From the NCBI GenBank assembly GCA_030411725.1, contig MU839835.1:310001-374000 (forward strand): a DNA stretch of 64,000 nt, read 5' to 3'. This stretch comes from Echria macrotheca. Its lineage: Eukaryota > Ascomycota > Sordariomycetes > Sordariales > Schizotheciaceae. The notes beneath the pieces were generated by a model that ran no database searches, was not told where the DNA came from, and saw nothing but the letters and a program-made list of their open reading frames with translations. Shown piece by piece: positions 34,710 to 45,981 of the stretch. Position 1 is the first letter of the stretch. Every line of letters starts with the position of its first letter. The translations under genes were made by a program, and so were the position numbers.

Positions 34710-37700
34710 TTATGGAGGGGGCCAGTCGCCGGCACCCCGGTGTGCATAATCAGAAATCGGTCCATAGGCCTGTATTCATGTTAGCATGTACTCAACCAAT
34801 TCACATCATTACATACCGCTGCATCCAGATCGAGCCAGTCGGTGATCTTCCATTCGTCCCAAAGTCTCCATCTTGGCTCCGGTACGGGCGACGGCGACAG
34901 CGGCACGACAGGTTCAGAAACCCCGGGGATGGCTGGTGGTGGTGGTGCATATCCAGGTGGTGGCGGCCCGTACGGCGTCCTTCCCTGCCCAGTGGGATGG
35001 CTTTGTGGGTGCGGTAGATATCCAGGTGGGTATACCTGCGTATGTCCTTGCGGAGGTGCGTAGCCGGGGCCATAATTCGGCGGATATGGCAAGTACCCTG
35101 GGATTGGTGGCGGAGGATACCCATGGGCATGTGGATGGGCTGGAGGACCTGGTGGATGTCCGGGATGAAAACCCGGTGGCCCGGCAGGTGGGTATGGCTG
35201 AGGTTCTGGTGCGGGTGGAGGTGGAGGTCGAGGGGCGAGTTTGGCTGGTCCGGATCGTGCTGGTGGTTGTACCGGAATTGGTAGCGGTGTTGGAACTGAC
35301 ATTGGCGCTGGCTGTGGGATATGTCCCGGATATGGTGCGTACGGGACATGGCCTGGGTGTGGAGCGTGCGGATGTCCCGGAGAAGCGTGATGCCCCGAGG
35401 GAGGTTGATGACCCAGGGGTGGTGGATGTCCTGGGGGAGGCCCATGAGGTAAGGGCTGGGTTTGAACCGGGCTTGGACCTGGCGGTGCCGGCTGCGGTGC
35501 TGGCTGTGGTTGGTTCGGCGCAGATCTTTGGTGTTCTGCAGTCTGGGTCGCGGCATGTCCTGGCAGAGAAGTCCGGGCCGGCGCCGCGTTGGGATTAGGA
35601 TTTGGCGGTTGATCAGAGATGTCTGCTTCCCAATGAGCACGCAGTGCATCCACCAAAAGCTGTTCGTTGGGCGAATCATCGTCATCCTCATCGACACCCT
35701 CTGCCGCCGGCTGCGTCTGCCGAGCTTGCTGGGTGACCTCAGGTTCTTCATCGGATGGCTCCGGCGACTCGGACTGTTCCCGGGACTGTGAGATTTCCCG
35801 AGAGCTTGATTCCTCATTGGGGTCACTCGCGAACTGGCGTTCGGCCTCAGCTTTGAGCTCTCTCAGAATGATAGCACATCTCGGCCCCGACGAATAGGGG
35901 TTGGTAGACTCAGCCAGCAGTTTGGTAAAGTTGTCGGCGAGACTGATCGACTTGAGGTCTGTCTTATCCATGCCGCGGAAATTGGGGCCCCAGAAGAGCT
36001 TCTGGCGCTCGCGAACATGTGGAAGAAGATACAGGACGGCCGCCCCGCAGTAGCCAATCTGATGAGGATACCAGAAGGTAGAAAACATACGCTGGTCGTT
36101 GTTCCGGGCCAGCTCATGAACCAACCCAACGGCTAACCTGGCAGCATCCCCAAGCCTGCGGACCGCTGTATCCACGGGTCTCCGTCTGCCCTTCTCAGCA
36201 GGGTATGGGCTCATGAGAAAAGGTCGATAGACGAGTATTTGTGCGTGGCAATAAGCCAGCCTGAGGAGCCCCGCTTGTCGGCGGAAAATAGGAAGCAAAA
36301 TGGTGGCTCTTTGGCTGTTCAATAAGGATGGCAGATTCTCTTTCCACTCCTCGACTTCGACGCCGAGGAGGTGTGCCGCCTTCAACCTGTCGTTGACCGG
36401 TATGTCTCGGAGCGAGTAGACTTCGCGATAAATTCGTTCAAACAACTTGTTTAGGCTGTCTTGGTAAGTCTCTTGTATTATTTGTTGGGCATCGTACTTA
36501 CTGTGCTTGGGAAACGAGGGCGGCAACATAGCAGTCACTCGGCGGTGCGCGAATGGGGCCGTGGATGTCGGCATCCTCGTCATTTACACAGTCTGGGTAC
36601 TCCTGGTCGATATTATCGGCGCTGAAATGACCAGGACGGCCTAGAATGATGCTAAGTTGCTTATCGATGATGTAGGCGGACCAAAAGATGCGTCTCTCGC
36701 ACTGGATCTTGGCATAGTTCGGCCTTTGCTTGACGTCTAAGCCTAGGCCTCTATTTCGGCCGAGACGACGATGGAGATCAAGTGCCGTGAGTATTTGGAG
36801 CGTGTTTCCAAAGGTATACCAAGCCTGTTTCGTCCTGCTGGTACATAAGAGGTAAATATCTTGGAGGAGTCGGGCTTGAGCCGATTCGAGGGTCGGATCG
36901 CCTGCTTCGGCATCTACGAGGGTGACGGCTGCCTTGAACATGTTATCCCCAAAGTTCAGAGACCAAACCCACTCTTCGGGCTTGTTTCTCTTCAGATCGC
37001 GGTTATGTCTGCTTCGGTAAAAAGACCCAATGGCCAGTGCCATGAGAACGATGGCCGCTCGAGCATGGCCAATGCCCCGCCAGAGATCGATCCCGGCCGA
37101 CCAGTTGCTGTCGACCCAGTCCAGCCATTCCAGCACCGAGGGGCGATGGACGAAGTGAAAGGTGCCAAACCAACCGTTAAAGAACTCATCTAGCAATGAG
37201 TCTTGTCTAATCCTCGGCGGTAATCGGAAAGGAGTCGAATGGTCAAACGGTTGATCGCATGGGAGAAGCGACCGACCACCAGGACCAATCGGCTGGTTCA
37301 TCTTATGCCAGGCCTTCCTGAGGAAACCAAGCGGCGGAGTTTCCTCGTCGGCATACCGCAGGGCTGATTGTAACTTTTCTAGTTCAGGGGCAAGCGGTCC
37401 CGGCTCTGGCGGGACAAATACGGCTGGAGCAGCGCTCTGGCCTGTACCCTCACCCTCGCCTTCGCCCTCGCCTTCAGCTCGTTCACCTTCTGCACCCTCA
37501 GGGAAGAGGTCGGGAAGACTAGCACACGTCGGTTACCGAAGACCTGAGGGAGCGGACTGACAAACTTCTTGTAAGAGCATTCAACTCTCTTGGCGAAGCA
37601 ATGCTCGCACGGCATCTTTCCGGAGCATTTTTCCTTGGTGATGCGGCACACATCGCATGCAATGTCCTCCCAGCTGCGGAAACGCTTTTCTTTTCCACCA

Positions 37701-38285
37701 ACTATTCTGCCTTTGGCCCGATTGCGGGCATAAGGGTCGCCATCTGGGGGAGGAGGGGGCGTTTTTACTCGGCCCCTGAAGAATGGCTTATCGTAGGAGC
37801 AGGTTTTGTTCTTCTCGGTGCCTGGCAGTCGAGGAATCAGTTTACGACAAGCACAGGACGGGAAAGGGGTCCATACAAATATTGCACGGCAGGTAGCCAG
37901 AGCACTTGACCCGTTTTCCGCGGCACTGGTCACAGGCACGGGCGATACGCTTGGCTGGCTTGCCATCCTCGCCGACGGGAGACGGCGGAGGTCGGACCTT
38001 TGGTTTTTTCTCCTTCCTCCGGTTCCGTTTGGAGGTGCGTCTTTCTGAATCGTCGATTACACGAAAGTAACCGCCAGTGATGGGCGGGGTGGTTCCGGTC
38101 ACCGAGCCATGGCGGCTCCCTAGTTCCGCGCCTGGAGCGACTACTGAGCCGGGTGTTGCATTGGATCCCGCTGCTGGCCCGCCAGCATTCGCGGTCGGAG
38201 TATGCATTTGTGACGATGTATCTCCGTAGCCATTGCCGTCCTCATCGACGTCCATATCGGACCCGGAGTCCGCAGGCGACGACAT
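34710..38285 (-). CDS. transcription factor with two tandem Zn2Cys6 clusters
   Basis: Nuclear regulator, 1,126 residues in five exons: 37877-38285, 37537-37821, 36502-37489, 34817-36455 and 34710-34769. Two complete binuclear zinc clusters follow one another near residues 118-150 and 205-235: CDQCRGKRVKC...CNICTEKNKTC and CDVCRITKEKC...CEHCFAKRVEC. Both fit C-x2-C-x6-C-x5-C-x2-C-x6-C. A basic segment precedes the first (KRNRRKEKKPK), and a proline/basic linker separates them. The middle is a fungal-specific transcription factor domain (FHFVHRPSVLEWLDW, ERRIFWSAYIIDKQL). The C-terminal third is very proline-, histidine- and glycine-rich (PGHPP-type repeats), then a short conserved end WRLWDEWKITDWLDLDAA. 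The last intron (donor GTATGT, branch GCTAAC) replaces a read-through end by AYGPISDYAHRGAGDWPPP. Start chosen at MSSPADSG; an upstream in-frame methionine at 38480 is less likely. Confidence 0.88.
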
Positions 38286-39271
38286 GGTGAAGGTGCCGGT
38301 CGATGAAGTGGAGGCCGATCGACGGCCGGCGCGGTCGAGACGCGTAGCGTCGCATAAACGGCTTCCACCACGATCTTGGGAGAATCCCGCCGGAATCCAG
38401 GCCAAAACGTGGACGCGCCGGTTAGTTATGGGTCTCTGCTGAGTAAGTGGCCTGCACGGGCCACTCGGTCGGTCCAGCACCAGTCATCAAGGTTCGCATG
38501 CATTTTGACGGATCAGAACATGTCTATACTTCGTCGCGCTTGAAGCTTCGAAGTCGCTTGCCAATGGTACAGTCGAGCCTCATGTTGGATCGCCAGATGT
38601 TTGGAAACTAACTTTGGCACTGGAATGACTTTCTCTCAACACGTTGGCGTGTCTCTGCTCTCTTGTCCAGCATGTTCGCTCTGCTTCAAAGTCTCCACCC
38701 ACTGAGAGACCAACCTCGATTCAAGTGATCCTGCTGAGACTAGAGAGCTTGAAGCATTCCAGAAGCCCAATTGAGTCCTGATGGCCACTCAAAGCATTAA
38801 CACTCTATCTGAGTGAGCAACCGGGGCCTTACTGTGCCGACCTCACCAGTCTCATCGCAGCTCCCCAACCAGACAATCCAGCCAGACGGCATTCAAAAGA
38901 TTGGATTCCCGTAAGGAAGCAAAATGCTACTCCGCAATCCCAATTCAGCACGGGGATCGCCAAGAACCTCGACCAGAAACAATAGCAAGGCGAGCTCCTT
39001 TGTTGTTACGTCAGACCACCCCATGACGGGAGCTTCACAAGGGCGCGATGCGGGGTGCATCCGAACATGCAGCAGCAGCATCCACAGCAAAAGCGAATGC
39101 ATCCCACGGTAAACGTGCGGATATACCGGGAAGTAATCCCACTGCGAGCTGCCGTCGCGTGACCTCTCACCTGTCGTCTTAAACCTTCCCAGCTCCCCCC
39201 TTTTTGGTTCTTTTCTTTTCCCAGGAGAAGCCGTCCGCATCACAGTAGTCTAGATTCACTCACTCTGTATC
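38286..39271. promoter_or_regulatory. divergent upstream region of the zinc-cluster regulator and the nitrilase
   Basis: 986 bases between divergent starts. No gene was seen. The arrangement would allow a shared regulatory region, but nothing in the sequence shows that the two genes are co-regulated. Confidence 0.4.
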
Positions 39272-40752
39272 ATGGCCCCCACCATCCGCCTCGGCACCGC
39301 GTCCCCCGGCACCCAGGCCACCACGGCCGAGACGCTGGTGCAGCTAGACCAGATAGCCCGTCGCGCCGCTAGCAAGAAGGTAGACATCCTCGTGCTGCCC
39401 GAGGCGTACATTGGCGGCTATCCCCGCGGCACCGCCTTCGGTTGTCTGATGGGCTCCCGGTCCGACGAGGGCCGGGATGAGTACCTCCGCTACTTCCGGA
39501 ACGCCGTCGATCTAGGCGACACGGTGGGCGAGGGCGGTGCCGGCGCCGGAGCTGCCTGGGTGAAGCGGGAGCTCGGTAGTGACGCCGTTCCGTCCTCCGA
39601 CGGGGGCGGCGCTACCCCTGAGCCTAAACGCGGGGACGGTACCCGGGAGGAGCTCGAACGGATCGCCCGAGACACCGGCGTTTTCCTAGTCGTCGGCCTG
39701 ATCGAGAAAGCCGGCGGGAGTATGTACTGCTCCGCCGTCTACGTCTGCCCGACACTCGGCATCATCGGGAAGCGCAGAAAGGTCATGCCCGTGAGTATCG
39801 CCCACCCCTCCCCCCTAAGCACCCATTACTCAACCATCCAGACCGGAACCGAACGCCTAGTCTGGGCCCAAGGCTCCCCCGCTACCCTCCGCGCAGTGAG
39901 CACCACCATCCGCGGCACACGCATAAACCTAGCCGCGGCCATCTGCTGGGAGAACTACATGCCCCTAGTCCGCCAAACCCTCTACGCCCAAAACATAAAC
40001 CTCTACCTCGCCCCCACCGCCGATGGCCGCGACACCTGGCTCCCGCTCCTCCGCACCATAGCCATCGAAGGCCGCTGCTTCGTCGTCAGCGCCAACATGT
40101 GCGTGCGCCACCAGCCCCAGCCCTCCTCTTCTTCAGAATCCAACCCCGAAGAACACCAATCCCGACGGCGGCGCAACTCCTGCGTAACAGAAGAGGGCTT
40201 CGAAATCGCCCTCCCCCCTCCTCCATCTAGCAAACTAAAACACTCCTCGACCTCGTCACCAGCAGCCGGCCACGCCCATCCCCACCCCCACCGCCACCGT
40301 CGCCGCTCCGTCTTCGACGAGGACGGCAACGAGATCGTCCTCCCCCTCCCCTCCAGCGCCGCCGAGGAAGGCAGCAGCAGCGAGGCCGTCGCGACACCCT
40401 CGGCGGCGCAGAGTACATCGCCGCCCAGCCCGCAGACGCGGATACGGCGCACGCCTGCACCTATCTCATCCCCGAGGCCGGAGTTCCTGTCGCGGGGCGG
40501 GTCGTCGATTGTCTCCCCGTTCGGCGAGGTGCTGGCCGGTCCGCAGTGGGAGGACGACGAGGGGATTGTGTATGCCGACGTGGACTTTGATGATTGCATA
40601 CGCGGCCGGTTGGATCTTGATACCGCGGGGAGTTACTCTAGGTATGTTATGGAGTTGCGATACTTTCAAGGACCGGCCTGCTGATTCTGTGCAGAAACGA
40701 CTCGTTCAAATTCTCCGTCGAGGGGTTGGATTTGTCGCCGTTGCCATATTGA
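39272..40752 (+). CDS. nitrilase-superfamily enzyme
   Basis: Carbon-nitrogen hydrolase expected to convert a nitrile to the acid plus ammonia, or to the amide. Three exons (39272-39790, 39842-40641, 40695-40752) give 458 residues. The catalytic triad is visible: Glu44 in LPEAYIGGYPRG, the lysine of GKRRKVMP (about residue 170) and Cys208 in AAICWENYMPL. The PRGTAFG motif is usual for nitrilases. Relative to typical enzymes of about 330-360 residues, a low-complexity insertion of ~120 residues follows NMCVRHQ and precedes SRGGSSIVSPFGEVLAGP. The last exon gives the family end (SYSRNDSFKFSVEGLDLSPLPY); a model that reads through 40642 would lose it. Substrate cannot be read from sequence; cyanide hydratase is less likely given the divergent active-site surroundings. 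Confidence 0.88.
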
Positions 40753-41095
40753 CATCGCTGTTTGATAGCCACTTTTGAATACTTCAATGTACAGTACAAA
40801 ACACGTAAACAGAACAATCCATGCTGGCTATTTGGGTATCATGACGGTGCCTATAATTACTATCCCCAGACGCCATTGATAATGCAGTTGGAGCTCGATA
40901 AAACAACTGCAGCTGTGCCGGCTCCTGGCCATGCTCGCGCATGCATATTGAAACCGCCCTGTTATTCTTTCCATACGCAAGCAGACCTTCGCTCGAGAAA
41001 TGACCCGTCCACACGTCAAGTGAAACCCTCGACGTCCTTTTACAAAACGACCAAAACGCCAATCCTGTTTTCCGTCATCCCCGCGTGCCTCGAAT
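40753..41095. other. intergenic region between convergent nitrilase and low-complexity gene
   Basis: 343 bases holding the 3' ends of two convergent genes. Nothing else was seen. Confidence 0.5.
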
Positions 41096-42253
41096 TCACT
41101 CCTTCTCCGTTTCCCCGTTCCTCGACGCTTCCTCCTCCGCAATCTCCCGAGGGCTCGCCAGCGGACTCGCAGCGCCCAGTCCGCCGATGCTCCCGCTGAC
41201 GCTATCAGCTCGTCCATGCCCTAGGAGTCCGCTCCGCACGCTGGCGGCATCGCCCGCGGCGCCAACCACCTGCTTTGCATAGAAACTGTTCCGCTCGCTC
41301 GCCAGAATCCCGGTAGCCGAGTAGATGCTAGTTCGCTCGTTCGCCACGCCGCTCGTGCCACGGTGTAGCCCAGGAGTAGTAGGACCGACACCAGCCGTGC
41401 CATCCATGGTGGAGCTGAGCACGCTCAACGGCAAAGACTCGCGGCTCCCACCCCACAGCGATGATGGTGCCAGCGCGCGCACCGAGGCATCGGTATCAAA
41501 GGAGCGTCGGCGTCGACGCTTGGACGAGGATGCCAGGGTGAGTATCGAGGCGTTATCGGTAAGCAGATTGTTGGCCGTCGCCGTGGCATATGTGGTGGGA
41601 TGGCCGATGGCACTGGCTCCAGACGGGGTCAGGTGGGCCGGGATGGCGGATGCGGGGGATGTGGTGGGGAAGGGCTGGTCAAAGTGGATGACTTGCGAGT
41701 TGGCCTGCTGTAATTGGTGGCTATGCGTCGTGCTGTTGTTCTGGTTGGGCGCCATCGACTGGATCGTGGTCAGCGTCGTCGTCAGAGACCGCACCGACGG
41801 CGCCGGTGACGAGAAAGTGCTATCCCCGCCCCTGCGCGAGTCGACGCCGTTTGCGGTGCGGCTCGTGCCGGTGACCGAGGACGCGCCGTGCGAAGGAGCT
41901 GTTTCGTGGTCGGTGGATACCGTCGGCGCCATGGATCGGCCTCCCGTCGTCGGAGGCGCCTGGCCGTCTGTGGATAACCTCACTGACTCGCTCCGCCCCA
42001 GCGACGTGATGCTTGACCTCCCCGTATGCCCCGTTATTATCGATGGCTGGCTGTGCTGTGATGGGCTGACTACGCCGACCCGCCCGGATTGTTGATATGG
42101 ATTGTTGTTCAGCATCTGGCGCTTCTTCATTTCGTTCCGCTTCGACGCGTGTCGACCCCCATCGCCAGACGACGTCGCCTTTAGGTTCGCCAGCTTCTTC
42201 ATGAGCGCCGAGAATGGGCGCCGTCGGCCCGTCCGGGCTGCCCGATCTGCCAT
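41096..42253 (-). CDS. conserved fungal low-complexity protein
   Basis: Function not recognised. Single exon, 385 residues from the start chosen here. The N-terminus is basic (RTGRRRPFSALMKKLANLK). The rest is rich in serine, threonine, glycine and asparagine without hydrophobic spans. A well-defined block sits near the middle: NASILTLASSSKRRRRRSFDTDASVRALAPSSLWGG followed by SRESLPLSVLSS. I recall very similar blocks in proteins across Pezizomycotina, some carrying a misleading 'polycystin cation channel' label. A channel is not credible, as there is no membrane segment. The arginine run looks like a nuclear localisation signal, and the serine context suggests phosphorylation. In-frame methionines upstream at 42328 and 42385 are alternative starts. 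Confidence 0.7.
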   Translation of the reverse strand: MADRAARTGRRRPFSALMKKLANLKATSSGDGGRHASKRNEMKKRQMLNNNPYQQSGRVGVVSPSQHSQPSIITGHTGRSSITSLGRSESVRLSTDGQAPPTTGGRSMAPTVSTDHETAPSHGASSVTGTSRTANGVDSRRGGDSTFSSPAPSVRSLTTTLTTIQSMAPNQNNSTTHSHQLQQANSQVIHFDQPFPTTSPASAIPAHLTPSGASAIGHPTTYATATANNLLTDNASILTLASSSKRRRRRSFDTDASVRALAPSSLWGGSRESLPLSVLSSTMDGTAGVGPTTPGLHRGTSGVANERTSIYSATGILASERNSFYAKQVVGAAGDAASVRSGLLGHGRADSVSGSIGGLGAASPLASPREIAEEEASRNGETEKE

Positions 42254-43048
42254 GGTGTCAGTCGCGTCAAAGCACACCAGAGCCGGTGCCGAATTGCGTC
42301 GGGTACGAAAGGTCGCAAAGTTGGGCATGGCGGCGCAACCGTCTGGGTGCAGAGGAGAAAATATGGTGCAAGCAGAAAAGCACAATAGAGCTAGAAGAGA
42401 GGAGTAGTACCATGGGGCTGTGTCGCTGTTTCAGTCATAGTCACGGAATGAGTGCGGAGAGATCGAGCGAGTTTCGCAGACGGGTGCGTCCGCGTGGCGG
42501 CGACTGCGGCGACCGAGTTTCACGTTTCCTTGGCTCGGGTCCAACGGGGCAAAGAAGGCCAAAGCTTGAACCAGATGCAATGACGACGAGTGTCTGCGAA
42601 GTGGTCGGGAAAGTCGTCTGGAGTTTGGGTGGGGAGGGACGTATGACCAAGGGACCTGCCGAAGCGTTCCACGATCAATTACGGTGCAGAACGTCCGACG
42701 CAGCAGTGATGCGGAAGCACGGAACGAACAAAGGATCGCCGAAAGTGCTGGTTCGACGGATCAGCACCTGCCAGTTGGTTGTATCCAGTGAGAACAGCCT
42801 AATGTAGAAGTCCCGAATCTCTGGACGCCAGGGTCGAGGTCGATGGGGAAGCGACCGAGAGGTCTAGAATCAGCTGCTGCAAAGGCTTGGCGTTGTGCAC
42901 GTGACGCATCACATGAGCTGGTGCCTACAGAGCAGTGCTCGACCAGCAACAAATGCAGACCAGCTCATCAACCACTTTCACTGTGGCCATGGTCTGACTG
43001 CCGTTCTTGATTTGACAACCTTTGGGTCGCCATGGATTCAGGTCCATC
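42254..43048. other. divergent upstream region of the low-complexity gene and MLH3
   Basis: 795 bases between divergent starts. No gene was seen. Confidence 0.45.
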
Positions 43049-45981
43049 ATGTCTATCCATGCACTCCCCGGGGACGTTGTAGCGCAGATCAAATCGTCAA
43101 CTGTCATCACCTCGCTGAATGGCGTTGTTTATGGTCTCCTTCAGAATGCACTCGATGCGGGCGCATCCAAAGTCACCATCTCGGTAGACTACAGCCGCGG
43201 AAACTGTTCGGTTGAAGACGACGGTCAAGGTATTCCGCCTGCCGATTTCCGCGACGACGGAGGTCTAGGCAAGCTTTATTGTAGGTGCCGAGGATGTTCA
43301 ATCCAGGTCTGATCGTGAATAACCCTTAGTGTTCTAGATACGTCGAAATATCCTCCACGGCTTGAGCTCCATGGCCGCCATGGCACCTTTTTGGCATCTC
43401 TGGCGGCGCTATCGCTGCTGACCGTCTCATCCCATCACCGGGAATATCGCTCCCACAATGCTCTGACCATCCACAACTCAAGGGTGGTTGCTCGAAATAC
43501 TCCGGCTCTACCGGAGCAGGAGTTGTTGGCTGCCCCCAGCGGCACTCGGGTTGTAGTCCGGGATCTATTCGGGTCCATGCCTGTCCGTGTCAAGCAGAGG
43601 GCCATAGAAGCAGATCGGCTGGGCACAGCTAAGAACTTTGACCAACTGGTTCTCACTATCGTTTCCGTGCTTCTAGCTTGGCCTCGAGTGGTCATGGTGA
43701 CGGTGAGAGACGGAACTCGTAAACCCACCTTACTTCGGTCAGCCGCCCAGGTGGACGAAAGGGAAAGCGAGAAGCCAGTTGGCAAGAGCATTATCACTCG
43801 AACCCGGCAACTCCTGGCACAAGCATCACTAGCCGAGGATTGCAATCTGGAATCCTGGGTTCCTCTTGGTGTATCTGCACATGGGATTTCTGTTAATGGC
43901 TGTGTATCGCTGACACCCGTTGCGACCCGGCGCCTGCAATTTATATCTCTTGGAGTGCGGCCATTCCTGAATGACCACGACTCGAATGTTTTGCACGAGG
44001 CTTTTAACGACGTCTTTGCGAGTTCGGCGTTTGGAGCTGTGGGGGATTCGGGTCTGGATGCGGCCGAGCCGTTACCGAAACTCGATAACTTCAACGCCAA
44101 GGAACTCAAGGTGAGAAAAGGACCTGATCGGTGGCCTGTATTCTACCTTCGGATCGAGCTAGACGGGAGGATAGATTCCCTGGATGGTGATGCGTTCTTG
44201 GAAGGCGGCTCTGATCATGATGGTAGCATCGAGGCTATCACCGACCTGCTTCGGCTCCTCGCTTACGAGTTCCTTAAGAAACACCATTTCCGCCCTAAGC
44301 CGCTCAATGCTCTTCAGGCGCTCCAACCTACAGAATCCGAGTCTCCCGGTCGGCAGAATGTCCCGAAATCAACATCGACCGACCCTCCGAGAATAAACAA
44401 CAGTCGGCTGGCAAAAAGACAGCGGACAACCAACAACGCTCAGAAGGATTCACGTGCTTTGCGGGCAAGAGTATCCTCGCCGTTCTCCTCATGGTCGAGG
44501 ATTAAAGCCGCTCCGGCAGGAAAATCACCAGAGAGTGTGTGCTCCAGCCTTGTATCACCACTCACACACCAAGCCCGTCCTGGTCTTGGAGACATAGATA
44601 CAAGCACAGACGTGGCCGGCTCTTCCTCGACCTGGAGCCCGCTCTTCGGACAGGCGGGAAAGCTACTACGTAAGCCATTCGACGATGGCGAAGAAACCCC
44701 GGCGGAGACGGGTAACGTGGTCGTTGAAGAGCAAACAGAATCGCCCCCGGTCGATGCGGGTGCCCATCCAGGCGATACAATCCTCTGGACGGATCCTGTA
44801 ACAAAGATCAAGACACTTGTGGACCAACGGACCGGCTTCGTGATCAAGCCGGCCTCGAAACCTACGGAGCGCCGGGAAACACCGAAAGTCCCGACTCGTG
44901 CCGTCCTCCCGCAACGCCCCGCCGGCGTGACGCCTCTCCCCTGTCCGCCGGACTCGGAAGGTCGGATTTTCCAGCCATCGGAGCGCGCGATACCGTCAGT
45001 CTTTCCTAGCTCTGTGCCCTCCGATCCCAGCCTGCTCGGTTCACACCAATGCGGGGAGACTGGCGAGGTCAAGGTCGATGCAGCAACCGGGGTAACGTCA
45101 AAAGTGCTCGAGTCTCGGATCTCCAAAGATGCACTACGAGAGGCACAAGTCATTGGCCAGGTCGACCGCAAGTTCATTCTGGCAAGAGTTAGCTCCACGT
45201 GTTCCGCTGGATATATGCTGGTCCTGATAGACCAACATGCCGCCGATGAACGATGCAAGGTGGAGGATCTGATGAGAGGATACTTTGCAACAGCGGGAGA
45301 CGGAGGTGATGCCTTGACGGAGCCACTGGAGAGGCCCCTGAGGTTCGAGTTCTCCCGGCGAGAGGGACAGCTGCTTACCCGATTCACCGAGCATTTCAAG
45401 CACTGGGGCATAGGTCTCGATGTATTCCACAGCAGAGACGGGCCGGCGCCGGGCCATGATAAGTCTACGACCATCGCCGTGGAGGTGCAGTCCTTGCCGC
45501 CCTGCATCACGGAACGATGTCGACTGGAGCCGCGACTGCTCGCCGAGCTGCTGCGGAAGGAGATATGGAAGCTCTGTGATGATCCGGGGAGGTGGAACTC
45601 GGGTAGAGATCACACCCAGGAGGACGCCAGGGACTGGATTGCGAGGTTTCACCGGTGTCCTGACGGGATACAGGAGCTGCTCAACTCGAGAGCCTGCAGA
45701 AGTAAGTGGGCTTTTACCCGAGGGGGTTGCTGTGCTGATGATAGATAGGCGCCATCATGTTCAACGACGTCCTGACGCTGGAAGAATGCAAACAGCTCGT
45801 CCGGCGGCTTGCTTCGTGTGCTTTCCCGTTCCAGTGCGCCCATGGACGGCCGTCGATGGTACCGCTTGTGGATATGGGTGGCGAATCTGGGCTTGTTGGG
45901 CTGATGGATGAGAGGGAAGTTAAACCGAGGGAGACGCTGAGGCAGCTAGAGACGTGGTCGAAATCGACCAAGATGGTCTGA
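43049..45981 (+). CDS. MLH3: MutL homologue Mlh3, mismatch-repair/meiotic endonuclease subunit
   Basis: Partner of Mlh1 in the MutL-gamma endonuclease that resolves meiotic crossovers and helps mismatch repair. Three exons (43049-43280, 43338-45701, 45749-45981) give 942 residues. The N-terminal GHKL ATPase region shows NALDAGASKV and DDGQGI, then GRHGTFLASL. The C-terminal endonuclease domain has DQHAADERCKVE, an intact DQHA-x2-E-x4-E metal-binding motif, plus ACRSAIMFNDVL and FPFQCAHGRPS, both diagnostic of Mlh3/Pms endonucleases. A disordered linker of ~350 residues joins the two. The start at 43049 (MSIHALPGDVVAQI) matches the family N-terminus, while the ATG at 43032 is out of frame. Oddity: in motif I the glutamate that activates water in other MutL proteins is replaced by glycine (VVYGLLQN against VVKELVEN). 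Confidence 0.92.
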
